Of a DNA stretch of 64,000 nt, positions 54,164 to 64,000 are shown one piece after another. This DNA comes from Halanaerobium congolense (lineage in GTDB: Bacteria; Bacillota; Halanaerobiia; Halanaerobiales; Halanaerobiaceae), in contig NZ_SOEF01000006.1 in the NCBI RefSeq assembly GCF_004366375.1, positions 1 through 64,000 on the forward strand. Reading direction: 5' to 3'. Both the position numbers and the translations under genes were made by a program. The notes beneath the pieces were generated by a model that was given only the letters and a program-made list of their open reading frames with translations, was not told where the DNA came from and made no database searches. Each line of letters starts with the position of its first letter. The first letter of the stretch is position 1.

Positions 54164-57037
54164 GTGAGTAAAAAAGATTATAACAAAAAAATCCCAGTAA
54201 AAATGCAGGATAAATGGCAGAACATTGTCGATATACTTGTTAAAACAGCAGGCAGTTCAGATGCTTTGATAACACGGTTTGATCCTCCTTTTCTTGATGT
54301 TTTTAAGGCAAGTGATAATCTTGAGAATATCTTTGAAGAAGGAATGAGATCTAGATTATCAGGTCATTATTGTGAGGCTGTTATTAAAAATGAGAAGAAA
54401 GTAATGATTGTCAATGCTCTAGAAAACAGCAAGTGGAAAGATTCAATTGATGCTCAGGCTGGACTAAATGCATATTTAGGCTACCCTTTAAAATGGCCTG
54501 ATGATAAAATCTTTGGTACACTCTGTATTCACGACAAAAAGACCCATCATTTTTCTAAAAACACTCAGGAAATTATGCTGCAGTTTAAAGAACTAATAGA
54601 ATCTCACCTTGAAATAATTAATAAAAATATTGAAATAAAAAGAGATAATGAAATAATAAAAAGGAAAAGCGATAAATATGATAATTTAGTTAATAAAGCA
54701 CCAATAGGTATTTTTGAAACAACTTCTAACGGGAAAATAATTTCTATTAATGAAAGCATGGCAGAGATTCTGGGATTTTCCAGTATAGATGAGACTTTAA
54801 AACATTATAATGACTTAAAAAAAGATCTTTATTTAAATCAAAAACGAAGAGAAGAATTTATCATGGAATTAAATGAAAATGATGAAGTCAAAAACTTTGA
54901 ATATCAGGCGATAGGAAAAAATGAAGTTCATAAATGGATTAGTATGAATGCTATAAAAAGCAGAACAAAAGAAGATGGGACTTATGTAATTGAAGGTTTT
55001 GTTTTTGATGTTACAGAAAGAAAAGATAAAGAAGAAAAGATTAGAGAACAAAAAGAAGAATTAGCTGCTGCTTTTGAACAGCTAACAGCCTATAATGAAG
55101 AAGTTATGGCTATGAATGAGGAATTAGAACAGTCCTTTGAAGAAATAAATTCACTCAACCAGAGATTTGTTAAAATGATTGAACTTGTATCTAATATGAC
55201 AGATGAGGGCTTATTAACTGAAAAAGATTTTTTGGGAGAACTTTTGAATAATGCTATAAAAATTATACCTGAAGCTGATTATGGTAGTGTTTATATATAC
55301 GAAAAAGGAAAGGTTAATTTTATAAATACTATTGGTTATGAACTCTCCAGTCTTAAAGATATCAATATACCAGAAGAAGCATTTTTCAATAAAAATGATA
55401 ATATTGAGATTATAAATTTTAGCGAAGTAAAAAGAAGAAATAAAAAATTTATGGACCAAAAGAATTATAATAAATTGAAAAAATTAAGCTATAAAATGAA
55501 AGAAATATTATATATGGATTTAGAAATTTCAGGTCAGAAAAAAGCAGGCTTAAGTCTGGATATTAGCGAAAAGAGCAGCAAAAATTTTACTAATAATTCT
55601 CTTAGTGTTTTTAAAGCGTTTCATAATATTGCTTTAAGTTTTTACACAATAAAAGAATATACCAATCTACAAAATTCATTTACCAGGGAACTTATAACTT
55701 CGATTATTAAGATAATGGAAATGTATGATCTCTACACCAAAGGTCATTCCGAAAATGTAGCAAAAATAGCTGCAGCTATAGCTAAAGAAATGAACTTGCC
55801 TGAAACAACAATTAGAAACACCTACTGGGCAGGATTAGTTCATGATATAGGCAAATTGCTTATCCCGCTCGATATTATAAATAAAAAAGGAAAATTAACT
55901 GATAAAGAGTATGAACTGATCAAAAAACATCCTGTCTGGGGAAGTAAAGCCTTGAGTAGTTCTGAAACATTAAAACCGATTGCAAAATATTTACTGTATC
56001 ATCATGAAAGATGGGACGGTAGAGGCTATCCTGAAGGGCTAAAAGAAGAAGAAATTCCTGTTATTTCTCAAATATTAGGAGTGGCAGATGCGTGGGATGC
56101 TATGTTATCTAAAAGGGCATATCGTAATTCTTTAAGTTTTGAAAAAGCAGTGGCAGAAATTAAAAGTAATAAAGGAAGCCAGTTTTCACCTCAGGTGGCA
56201 GATACCTTTATCAGGATTATCGAAGATGATAAAATTGACCAGCTTAAATTAGATATTTTAGATGATGAAATTAGCGATTCTAAAATAGAAAATCAAATTT
56301 TAAAAAGAAATGAAGATTATAAAGAATTATTTCAAAAAACAGAAGAGGGTATAGTAATTGTGGATGAAGACTTTCATATTATTAAAGTTAATGATTATTT
56401 CATTGAAATGTTTGGCTATGATGAGCAAAAAATAATAGGAGAAAATATCAAAAAAATAGTTCCAATAGATAGAACTAGAGAAACTGATAATTATATTTAT
56501 AAATTATCTCAGGGAGAAAATGTAAATTCAAGGACAATTAGAGAGAAAGCAAATGGTGAACTAATTGATGTTTCAATTCAGGCTTTTCCTGTTTCTTTAG
56601 AAGAAGAAAATATGGGTTATTATATTATCTACAGAGATATTACTGAACTTAAGGAAACAAAAAGCAAATATAAAAATATTAAAGATAGATATAAAGCACT
56701 CTTTGAAAATGATTACACAGTTATGTTAATTATTGACCCTGATAATGGTAAGATAGTTGATGCTAATCCTGCAGCCGTAAATTTTTATGGCTGGAGTAAA
56801 GAAGAATTGACATCAATGAAAATATCAGATATAAATGTCTTAAATAAAGAAGAGGTAAAAAAAGAAATGGAAGAGGCAAGGGAGAAAAGCAAAAACTATT
56901 TTAATTTTAAGCATCGAACAGTTAATGAAGAAGCTAAGGATGTAGAGGTTTATAGTCAGCCAATACCTTTTGCAGAAAAAGAATATTTATATTTGATTAT
57001 ACATGAAAAAAAAATAAAAATATTTGAGGGTGAGTGA
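54164..57037 (+). CDS. GAF-PAS-HD-GYP-PAS-PAS signalling protein, probable cyclic-di-GMP phosphodiesterase
   Basis: A 957-residue cytoplasmic sensor with no membrane segment. An N-terminal GAF-like domain (about 10-150), a PAS domain (170-290), a coiled coil (290-330), a second GAF-like region (340-490), an HD-GYP domain (510-690), then two PAS domains (about 720-830 and 840-950). The HD-GYP motifs are intact: HSENVAKIAAAIAKEM, VHDIGKLLIPLDI, HHERWDGRGYPEGL. It should hydrolyse c-di-GMP under control of the sensors. PAS domains after the catalytic domain are less usual. GTG start after AGGAG. Confidence 0.88.
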   Translation: MSKKDYNKKIPVKMQDKWQNIVDILVKTAGSSDALITRFDPPFLDVFKASDNLENIFEEGMRSRLSGHYCEAVIKNEKKVMIVNALENSKWKDSIDAQAGLNAYLGYPLKWPDDKIFGTLCIHDKKTHHFSKNTQEIMLQFKELIESHLEIINKNIEIKRDNEIIKRKSDKYDNLVNKAPIGIFETTSNGKIISINESMAEILGFSSIDETLKHYNDLKKDLYLNQKRREEFIMELNENDEVKNFEYQAIGKNEVHKWISMNAIKSRTKEDGTYVIEGFVFDVTERKDKEEKIREQKEELAAAFEQLTAYNEEVMAMNEELEQSFEEINSLNQRFVKMIELVSNMTDEGLLTEKDFLGELLNNAIKIIPEADYGSVYIYEKGKVNFINTIGYELSSLKDINIPEEAFFNKNDNIEIINFSEVKRRNKKFMDQKNYNKLKKLSYKMKEILYMDLEISGQKKAGLSLDISEKSSKNFTNNSLSVFKAFHNIALSFYTIKEYTNLQNSFTRELITSIIKIMEMYDLYTKGHSENVAKIAAAIAKEMNLPETTIRNTYWAGLVHDIGKLLIPLDIINKKGKLTDKEYELIKKHPVWGSKALSSSETLKPIAKYLLYHHERWDGRGYPEGLKEEEIPVISQILGVADAWDAMLSKRAYRNSLSFEKAVAEIKSNKGSQFSPQVADTFIRIIEDDKIDQLKLDILDDEISDSKIENQILKRNEDYKELFQKTEEGIVIVDEDFHIIKVNDYFIEMFGYDEQKIIGENIKKIVPIDRTRETDNYIYKLSQGENVNSRTIREKANGELIDVSIQAFPVSLEEENMGYYIIYRDITELKETKSKYKNIKDRYKALFENDYTVMLIIDPDNGKIVDANPAAVNFYGWSKEELTSMKISDINVLNKEEVKKEMEEAREKSKNYFNFKHRTVNEEAKDVEVYSQPIPFAEKEYLYLIIHEKKIKIFEGE

Positions 57038-57177
57038 TCATATGTTAAATATGGGAGATTAAATTACTTCAAGCCTGGGGAAAAGATACATTTTAAACTG
57101 AAAAATATTATTCAAATTAAAGGGGCTTATTTTAAAGTCCTTTGCTAATTTAATGCTTGATAATCACAAACTATTTG

Positions 57178-57935
57178 TCAAAGAATCTGATTCCAGAAAA
57201 GATTTAATTTAGACTGACTAACATTTTCATACCAGTGATTTAAAGCTTGAATAGACTCTTTAACATCAGGAATTTGTAATAAATCACAGAATTCTTCTTT
57301 TAGCTCCCATGCTTTATAAAGCATGGGAGCTAGTTTGAAGATCTCTATCAGCCTCTGATATCCGTCATCATCAAGTTTTTCACCAGCCATTAAAAGAGTG
57401 AGACTTGATTTGTAGAATTTAGTCCTATTTAGCAGGTGTCTGCTCCTTCTGTTCCTTGATTCTGAGCTTATCCAGAGCTTTATTGATAGATGGAACTTAT
57501 CAACCACTATCTTAGCATGGGAAAGATAGTTTCTGTTACTGCTTTATATGGGATCCACATATCCATGGAGAAGTACTTGATCTGTTCTTTCAATTCCTCA
57601 GGCCAGGTATTGAAGTACTCGATTAGATCTTTCTTTTTACGGGAAGATAAAATATCAATTAACTTACCGTTAATCGGACCAGTTAGAGCAGCTGCGTATT
57701 TATGTTTTTTCTTAATTGTAAATTTATCTATACTGATAGCTTCAATTTCATCTAAAGTTGCAAGCTGAGCTTTTTCTATCATGAACTTCAGCTGTTTTTT
57801 TTACCGCAGATCGGACATTTAACATGATCTGTTTTATAGTCAACTACAAAAACTAAATATTCCTCTGTTTGAATTAAATATGTTGCAACCAGGTCTGGTA
57901 AATCCATTAAATCTGTGATAAACTTATTATGCATT
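57178..57935 (-). pseudogene. ISL3-family transposase, frameshifted
   Basis: Most of an ISL3 transposase in three frames. The N-terminal part has MHNKFITDLMDLPDLV and a zinc-binding VKCPICGKK; after a break comes ISIDKFTIKKKHKYAAAL and KKKDLIEYFNTWPEELK; a one-base shift near 57510 leads to HAKIVVDKFHLSIKL and LLNRTKFYKSSLTLL. The middle is shortened. It cannot give a full transposase. The gap 57038-57177 holds only AT-rich sequence. Confidence 0.82.
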
Positions 57936-58082
57936 TGCTTGACTCCTTTATTGAATTTTTTGTTGTCTCAAATAATTAATTCAACGGAGCCAGGCAGATG
58001 CCTTTTTTTATTTAGATATTTTTAGATTTACAGTTTTTTCTTTACAATATTAATTATACAACCACTAAAATCAACTAAAAAT

Positions 58083-58604
58083 GAATTGGAAAATTTCAAT
58101 AAACTTTATCAGACTTTTATAGATGCTAACGATAATCTAATTTATCTAAAAGATAATAAAATGAACTATTTATTTGTAAATGAAGCAGCTGCTGAATTTT
58201 ATAATAAATCCAAAAAAGAAATAATCGGGAAGAATGATTATCAGATAAGCAATAGAGAATTTGCTAAATTTCGCAGATTAACTGATGACAAGGTTTACCA
58301 TCAATTAATGGTTAGTAGTGAAAAGAAAAGAATAGTTGAAGAAGTTGAATGGAATGATAGAGTTTATAAGGTTACTAAATTCCCAGTAAAACTTTTAGAT
58401 GGCAGTTATGGAGTGGGTGCATTTATTGGAGATATTACAGAACAATTTGAAAAAGAAAAGCAGATAAAATACCTTTTATATAGGGATAGTTTAACTGAGT
58501 TATATAATCGGCGTTTTTTTGAAGAAGAAATTAGTGATTGTGCAGGCAGCCAATTCGACCCAGATTTAGCAGCTGAATTTATTAATTTGATCAGAACCGA
58601 ATAA
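58083..58604 (+). pseudogene. Collapsed PAS-GGDEF-HD-GYP gene
   Basis: An open frame of about 172 codons. It contains a PAS domain (YQTFIDANDNLIYLKDNKMN to GAFIGDITEQ), the first helix of a GGDEF domain (LTELYNRRFFEEEI), and then directly GSQFDPDLAAEFINLI, which is the C-terminal helix of an HD-GYP domain. The whole GGDEF active site and HD-GYP core, several hundred codons, have been deleted in frame. The frame is also open upstream past the TTG at 58086, so the true N-terminus seems lost next to the ISL3 remnant. Confidence 0.65.
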
Positions 58605-58630
58605 TATTTAATTAGATAGAGGTGAAAAAG

Positions 58631-60346
58631 TTGAAAGAAATAACTATTGAAGATAAAGCTGAAAAGAAAGGAACCGAAAAGATAATAAAAGAATTACATC
58701 AAATAGCTTTAGATTTTAAAGAATTAGAAACTGAAAAAGAAATTTTAGAAATAACTCTTAAAGCAGCTGAAAACCTTTTGAATTTTAATTTATGTAATAT
58801 TCTTTTTGTTAAAGAAGAAAAATTTGTTTCCGCTGCTTCCAGCAGTGAGTTTGAAGAGGAAAAAAGATCAATATCAGATACGAGTATAGCAGCTAAAACC
58901 TATAACGAAAAGAGAAGTTTTATCATTGATGATTTGCAAAACCATCCAGAAGCTTTATCAGTTAAAAGTATATACAAATCCGCCCTTAGTATTCCGATTG
59001 GCAGGTATGGTGTTTTTCAGGCTGCGGCTCCTGATAAAAATTCTTTTACAGAAAATGATTTAGAACTGGCTGAAATTTTAATTTCACATTTTACAGCTGC
59101 CTTAGATAGAGTATATGCTCAAGATAAAATAACTGAACAAAAAAAATATTTAAGTACAGTTTTAAAAGCTATCCCCGAGATAATAATTTTACTGGATAAA
59201 GAGGGTAATTATTTAAATATTTTGACTTCAGATTCTGATGATTTAGTTGATGCCAGGGACAAGCTTATTGGTAAAAATGTTAAAAATATTTTACCTAAAA
59301 ATATAGCAGATAAATATTTAAAATACTGCAAAATGGTTTATCAGGAAGAAAAGCAGAAAAGTTTTGATTATAGGCTTAATATTAAGGGACAAGAAAAATA
59401 TTTTGATGTAATTTTTTCTCCTTTAACTTCAAAAGAAAAAAAGGATAAGATTATAGTATCAACTATCAGAAATATTACTGAATTGAAAATAAACGAAAAC
59501 CAACTTAAAGAACAAAAAATATATTTTGAACAGCTTTTTAATAATTCTACCGAGGCAATTGTACTTTTAGATAATGATTTTCGAGTGTTAAAAATTAATA
59601 AAAAATTTGAGTCATTGTTTGGATTTAAAGAGAGTGAGCTTTTAAATAAAAATTTAGATGATTTTCTTCTTCCAGATGATTTTATTAAAAAAGGACGGGA
59701 ATACACAAAAAAAGTAAAAAATGGTGAAAAAATTGAAGCTGAAAGTATTAGAAAAACTAAAAGTGGTGGGAAAATAAATGTATATTTACAGGGCTTTCCT
59801 ATTAAACTGGTAGATGGGCAGATAGGTATTTACGCATTATATAAGGATATAACTGAAAGAAAAAAGAAAGAAAAGCAGATACAATACCTTTCCTTTCACG
59901 ATGAGATAACAGGTCTATATAATAGAAGATATTTTGAAAATGAATTAAATCGATTAAATTCTTCACGAAAATATCCGATTACAATTGTAATTGGAGATCT
60001 TGATGAATTAAAAATGGTAAATGATACTTATGGTCATAAAAAGGGTGATGAGTATATAATTAATGCTGCAGATATTTTGAAATCGACAGCTAGAGCTGAA
60101 GATGTAGTCTCCCGCATAGGAGGAGATGAATTCGCTGTAATTTTACCAACTACTAACCAAAAAGAGGCGGAAAGTTTCTGTCAGCGACTACAACAAAATA
60201 TTAATGAATTTAATAAGGGTGAAAAACTGGTAAAACCCTTATCTATTTCTTTAGGTTTTGAAGTGATGGAAGACAGCAGTCAGAGTTTAAGAGAGGTTTT
60301 TAATAAGGCGGACCAGAAGATGTATATTAATAAAGGGAGAAAATAA
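58631..60346 (+). CDS. GAF-PAS-PAS-GGDEF protein, probable diguanylate cyclase
   Basis: Makes c-di-GMP. The product of about 571 residues has a GAF domain (about 15-165), two PAS domains (about 175-285 and 290-410) and a C-terminal GGDEF domain. The active site is intact, SRIGGDEFAVILP, and the inhibitory I-site RAED stands five residues before it. No membrane segment. I prefer TTG at 58631, six bases after GAGGTG, over the in-frame GTG at 58622, which is part of that site. Next to two HD-GYP proteins with the opposite activity. Confidence 0.9.
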   Translation: MKEITIEDKAEKKGTEKIIKELHQIALDFKELETEKEILEITLKAAENLLNFNLCNILFVKEEKFVSAASSSEFEEEKRSISDTSIAAKTYNEKRSFIIDDLQNHPEALSVKSIYKSALSIPIGRYGVFQAAAPDKNSFTENDLELAEILISHFTAALDRVYAQDKITEQKKYLSTVLKAIPEIIILLDKEGNYLNILTSDSDDLVDARDKLIGKNVKNILPKNIADKYLKYCKMVYQEEKQKSFDYRLNIKGQEKYFDVIFSPLTSKEKKDKIIVSTIRNITELKINENQLKEQKIYFEQLFNNSTEAIVLLDNDFRVLKINKKFESLFGFKESELLNKNLDDFLLPDDFIKKGREYTKKVKNGEKIEAESIRKTKSGGKINVYLQGFPIKLVDGQIGIYALYKDITERKKKEKQIQYLSFHDEITGLYNRRYFENELNRLNSSRKYPITIVIGDLDELKMVNDTYGHKKGDEYIINAADILKSTARAEDVVSRIGGDEFAVILPTTNQKEAESFCQRLQQNINEFNKGEKLVKPLSISLGFEVMEDSSQSLREVFNKADQKMYINKGRK

Positions 60347-60396
60347 GGTGAAACAATTTATTGAGTTTATGAAAAATTATGAGAGGTGCGAGTAAT

Positions 60397-61677
60397 ATGA
60401 AGGAGAATTATAATTTTTATAACATTATAAAGTCATTAAGTTATGCAATGGATTTAATCAGTAAAACTTTAGTTGGCCATCATAAAAGAGTAGCTTATGT
60501 AAGCTATAGATTTGGCTTAAAGTTAGGTTTAGACATCAAAGAAATGAAAAAATTAATTGCAGCTTCTTTGCTTCATGATTTAGGTATATTTTATTTAGAT
60601 CAGGAATATCAGGATTTAAATTCTGATGATGAAAATAATTTTCATGCTGAAGTAGGATATAAACTGCTTGAGCAAAACTATTTTGACCCTGAAATTGCTG
60701 ATATTATTAGATATCATCACCATGATTATTCTAATAATCAAAATCAGTTAAGCAATATTATCCATCTTGCAGATCGAATAGTAGTTTTAATTTCAGATGG
60801 TAAATCAGTTTTAAATCAGGTTAACCATATAAAAAAAGTTATTGAGAACAATAAAGAACAATTTTGTCCTGAATGTCTAAAATTATTTCCAGAACTAATA
60901 GAAAATGAAGCATTTTGCCTGGATATAATTTCTGAGAAAGTGATAAGTAAGGAGCTGGATAACTTTTTTGAAGATATTGACTGGAAGCTGGATCTGGATG
61001 AATTAATTAATGTATCCAAATTAATCAGTCATATTACAGATTTTCGCAGTCCTTTTACTGCTGCTCATTCTCAGGGACTTGCTGCAGTAGCACCTGCTTT
61101 AGCAGAAAAGTATAATTACAGTAAAAGAGAATGTAAAGAAATTAAGGCTGCAGCTTACCTACATGATATTGGAAAATTAATGGTACCAACTGAAATCTTG
61201 AATAAAAAGGGAAAGCCTACAAAGAAAGAATGGAACATTTTAAGGAGTCATACATATTATACTTACCAGGCACTATCTACCAGTCCCAAATTAGATAAAA
61301 TTAGAAATATGGCAGCTTATCACCATGAAAAGTTAGATGGTACTGGGTATCCATTTCAACTTGATAAAAAGGATTTAAATTTAAGTGAAAGAATTATGGC
61401 AGTGGCAGATATTTTTACTGCAATTACTGAAGATAGGCCTTACAGAAAGGGCATGAAAAAAAATAAAGTTGAAAAGATTTTGACAGAAATGAGTCTCAGT
61501 AATAAAATTGATAAAGATATCGTAGCAACCCTTTTAGAAAATTATAATGAGATTAACCAATTACGAATAGAGAAACAGAAGAATGCCAGTGATTATTATC
61601 AAGATTTTAGAGAAAAAATTAATGAGAAAAGGTTGTTTTATTTATTAAAAGAAACATCCAATGAATTATATAAATAG
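60397..61677 (+). CDS. Tandem HD / HD-GYP domain protein
   Basis: A 426-residue cytoplasmic protein with two HD-type domains. The first (about 20-160) has HHKRVAYVSYRFGL, LLHDLGIFYL and YHHHDYS but lacks GYP. The second (about 200-390) is a full HD-GYP: AAHSQGLAAVAPALAEK, LHDIGKLMVPTEI, HHEKLDGTGYPFQL. A c-di-GMP phosphodiesterase role is likely for the second; the first may be regulatory. GAGAGGTG precedes the ATG at 60397; an in-frame ATG at 60379 overlaps that site. Confidence 0.87.
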   Translation: MKENYNFYNIIKSLSYAMDLISKTLVGHHKRVAYVSYRFGLKLGLDIKEMKKLIAASLLHDLGIFYLDQEYQDLNSDDENNFHAEVGYKLLEQNYFDPEIADIIRYHHHDYSNNQNQLSNIIHLADRIVVLISDGKSVLNQVNHIKKVIENNKEQFCPECLKLFPELIENEAFCLDIISEKVISKELDNFFEDIDWKLDLDELINVSKLISHITDFRSPFTAAHSQGLAAVAPALAEKYNYSKRECKEIKAAAYLHDIGKLMVPTEILNKKGKPTKKEWNILRSHTYYTYQALSTSPKLDKIRNMAAYHHEKLDGTGYPFQLDKKDLNLSERIMAVADIFTAITEDRPYRKGMKKNKVEKILTEMSLSNKIDKDIVATLLENYNEINQLRIEKQKNASDYYQDFREKINEKRLFYLLKETSNELYK

Positions 61678-61772
61678 GAATCGTTATTTTAAAAAGCAGA
61701 GTAAATTATAAATTATATTTAAAATTTTGATGTAATTTAAGGATATAGGATTGCCAAAAAAGGGGGAAAGTT

Positions 61773-63971
61773 ATGAAAAAAATAAATTTATCATTAAGGA
61801 ATTTACTACTTTTAACTATCAGTCTTAGTATGATAATCATAATTTCGGTTTTAAGCTATTTTATTTATTCTAACATGTCAGCAGTGATTAAAGAACAGGA
61901 AAAAGAAAAAATTAATGCAATTTCAACAACAATGAAGATAAAATTAAACGACATGCAGGAAGAGGGAGAAATTGCAATCAGTTTGGTTGCTAAAAATACT
62001 GCAGTTCAAAAGGCATTTGCTGAGAGAAATAGGGAACTGCTTAAAGAAATGCTTTTAGAATCTTACCAGGACATAAATGAAGAAATGGCTCAATTTCATT
62101 TTCACCTACCTGACTCAACTTCTTTTTTAAGGTTACATAATCTAGAAAAATATGGAGATAATCTTTCATCTTTCCGTTTTACAGTCAATCAGGCAAATGA
62201 AAATAAAAAATTAGTTTCTGGAATTGAAGAAGGGAGAGGAGGATATGGTTTACGGGTAGTTTCTCCTATAGAATATCAGGGGGAACATTTGGGAACTGTT
62301 GAATTAGGGTCAAGTCTGGGCTCAGGTTTTTTAGAAGAAATCAAAACACAATTTAATGGTGATTATTATCTTTACTCCCTTACAGATAAGGAGAATATAA
62401 GCTGGGAAGAAGATAGCAGCAGCTGGATAGCAAGTACAGAAGATAATGATCCTTATGAAGTTAGTGGACAGCTAATTTCCCGTTTAGAAAAAGGGGAAAC
62501 TATTATTGAAAGTCGAGGTAAAAGTAATCTTCTTTTACTACCGTTTAAAGATTATCAGGGAAAAGTGAGCGGATATTTCAAAGCTGCTTTTGATCGCAGT
62601 CAGTTAGTAAATAGCTTAAATACACTGGCCAGAAATGTTATTATTTTTGCTCTGATTGGAATTTTAATTACTTTAATTATTACTTTCTATATTTCAAAGA
62701 AGATCTTTGATCCCTTAGAAGATTTTGAAGGTATGTTTGCTGCTTTAGCACTTGGTAATTTAAATGTTTCATATCCAATTAAAACAGTAAAGTGCTCAGA
62801 AATTATGGATTGTGGTGAAGAAAGCTGTCCTGATTTTGATAGAGATGGTGTAACCTGCTGGTTTGATGTAGGATCTTATGCACCTGAGTTTGGTAAAGAA
62901 GTACACTGTCCTAAAATAACAACTGGAGAATATGAAGACTGTACTGAATGTAAAGTCTATAAAGAAGTAAATAAAAATGAAATAGAAAAATTGGGTGCCT
63001 GGTTTAATAAATTTGCAGATGTACTACGCGACTTGATTAGAGATATGATGGATATGTCAAATAATCTATCTGCTTCCAGCCAGGAGTTAACCGCAACTGG
63101 AGAAGAATTGTCAGCATCTGCTGAAGAAATTGGTGATGCAATGCAGACTGTGGCTTCTGGAGCAGAGGAACAGTCAGCTCAGGTTGAAGAAACATCTGCT
63201 ACTATTGCAGAACTAAGAGAACAGATTAAGTCCGTTAATCAAAATTCTGATAATATGACAGAAAGATCTGAAAATGTAATGAATAATATTGAATCGGGTA
63301 ATCAGGCTCTAAATAGTTCTGAAGAAAGTATTTCTCGGGTTAAAAATAATACTAAAACAACTGCAGAAGCTATTGATTCATTAGGTCAGTCTTCAGAAAA
63401 AATAGGTGAAATAGTTAATTTAATCAATGGGATTTCTGAACAGACAAATCTTTTAGCCTTAAATGCTGCTATTGAAGCTGCCAGAGCAGGAGAAGCTGGA
63501 AGAGGTTTTTCAGTAGTGGCAGAAGAAATTAGAGAGCTGGCAGAACAGTCGTCTAATGCAACTGATGATATAGCTAAATTAATTAAATCAATTCAAAAAG
63601 ATGTTGAAAAAGCGGTAGAAAATATGGATGAAAATGAAGAAGCCGTAGAGGAAAGTGTGGAGGCAATAAATGTAACAGCTTCCTCTTTTGGAAAAATAAC
63701 AAATGAAGCTGAAGATTTAGAGACTTTAATTATTAATATAAGAAATGAAGTCGAAAAAATGAATCAAAATAGTGTTCATGTGAAAAATTCAGTGGATGAG
63801 ATTGCTGATGTCAGTGAACAGGCAGCTGCTAATGCAGAAGAAGTAGCTGCTTCCAGTGAAGAACAGGCTGCTTCAACTCAAACAGTTGTAAATGCTTCAG
63901 AAGAATTGGTTGATATGGTTGAAAAATTAAATAATATTGTTTCCAGATTTAATCTTGAGGATAAAGAATAA
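61773..63971 (+). CDS. Chemoreceptor with Cache-like sensor and a cysteine-rich (two-CW-like) insert
   Basis: A 732-residue MCP. Membrane helix 1 (about 10-30), an extracytoplasmic Cache-like domain (about 35-285; [20 protein letters not shown] and [20 protein letters not shown]), and helix 2 near 290. Then, in place of a plain HAMP linker, a stretch from about 345 to 400 with seven cysteines ([46 protein letters not shown]). The signalling domain has [20 protein letters not shown] at its tip. The cysteine pattern resembles 'two-CW' segments in other receptors; metal or Fe-S binding is inferred. Confidence 0.9.
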   Translation: MKKINLSLRNLLLLTISLSMIIIISVLSYFIYSNMSAVIKEQEKEKINAISTTMKIKLNDMQEEGEIAISLVAKNTAVQKAFAERNRELLKEMLLESYQDINEEMAQFHFHLPDSTSFLRLHNLEKYGDNLSSFRFTVNQANENKKLVSGIEEGRGGYGLRVVSPIEYQGEHLGTVELGSSLGSGFLEEIKTQFNGDYYLYSLTDKENISWEEDSSSWIASTEDNDPYEVSGQLISRLEKGETIIESRGKSNLLLLPFKDYQGKVSGYFKAAFDRSQLVNSLNTLARNVIIFALIGILITLIITFYISKKIFDPLEDFEGMFAALALGNLNVSYPIKTVKCSEIMDCGEESCPDFDRDGVTCWFDVGSYAPEFGKEVHCPKITTGEYEDCTECKVYKEVNKNEIEKLGAWFNKFADVLRDLIRDMMDMSNNLSASSQELTATGEELSASAEEIGDAMQTVASGAEEQSAQVEETSATIAELREQIKSVNQNSDNMTERSENVMNNIESGNQALNSSEESISRVKNNTKTTAEAIDSLGQSSEKIGEIVNLINGISEQTNLLALNAAIEAARAGEAGRGFSVVAEEIRELAEQSSNATDDIAKLIKSIQKDVEKAVENMDENEEAVEESVEAINVTASSFGKITNEAEDLETLIINIRNEVEKMNQNSVHVKNSVDEIADVSEQAAANAEEVAASSEEQAASTQTVVNASEELVDMVEKLNNIVSRFNLEDKE

Positions 63972-64000
63972 ATTATCATTTAAAACCAAAGTTAAAATTA

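Overview
The window is low-G+C, strongly AT-rich DNA with strong Shine-Dalgarno sites (AGGAGG), acidic proteins and a fermentative, motile, anaerobic gene set. That points to a Gram-positive anaerobe of the Halanaerobiales (Halanaerobium-like). The assignment is from protein resemblance only; no rRNA is present.

Layout. 0.2-3 kb: serS and a CPA2 cation/proton antiporter. 3.4-6.5 kb: KDPG aldolase and two divergent PfkB-family KDG kinases, with structured intergenic DNA. 6.7-9.1 kb: adenosylcobalamin-dependent ribonucleotide reductase. 9.2-16 kb: an unknown membrane protein with an internal repeat, a MATE exporter, an ABC-2 exporter, a 2-hydroxyacid dehydrogenase and an Fe-type alcohol dehydrogenase. 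16.2-22.8 kb: an Ula-type PTS operon (IIA, IIB, IIC, PRD regulator, its own HPr, transketolase). 23-26.3 kb: PH-domain protein, DASS transporter, YaaA, then a gene-free stretch with a hairpin small-RNA candidate and a cluster of DnaA-box-like sites. 26.3-29.2 kb: larE-larB-larC nickel-pincer cofactor genes, with larC split by an apparent -1 frameshift. 29.1-31.3 kb: a butanol-type dehydrogenase between remnants of a nitroreductase and an old-yellow-enzyme.

31.4-50.9 kb is the most coherent region. It encodes what looks like the whole siroheme-dependent route from glutamyl-tRNA to heme: ahbC, ahbD, ahbA, ahbB, hemA, a Met8-type dehydrogenase, hemC, cobA-hemD fusion, hemB, hemL and a CbiX/SirB chelatase. 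Inside it lie a heme-based H-NOX chemoreceptor whose ligand-pocket residues match the O2-binding type, and a CbiM-CbiL-CbiQ-CbiO metal transporter. The cbiQ gene is split by a 1.7-kb insertion that carries only two overlapping, paralogous HTH genes and no recognisable transposase. This element, with its palindromic GGACAAATGTCC ends, is the best candidate for something undescribed.

51-64 kb is a signalling region: two large chemoreceptors, a GAF/PAS/HD-GYP protein, a GAF/PAS/GGDEF cyclase and a tandem HD/HD-GYP protein, mixed with remnants of cheA/cheW, an ISL3 transposase and a collapsed PAS-GGDEF-HD-GYP gene. Remnants of IS110 and another DDE transposase, a cobC remnant and a dispersed inverted repeat show that the 29-58 kb part has been heavily worked by mobile elements. 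Coordinates of pseudogenes are approximate.
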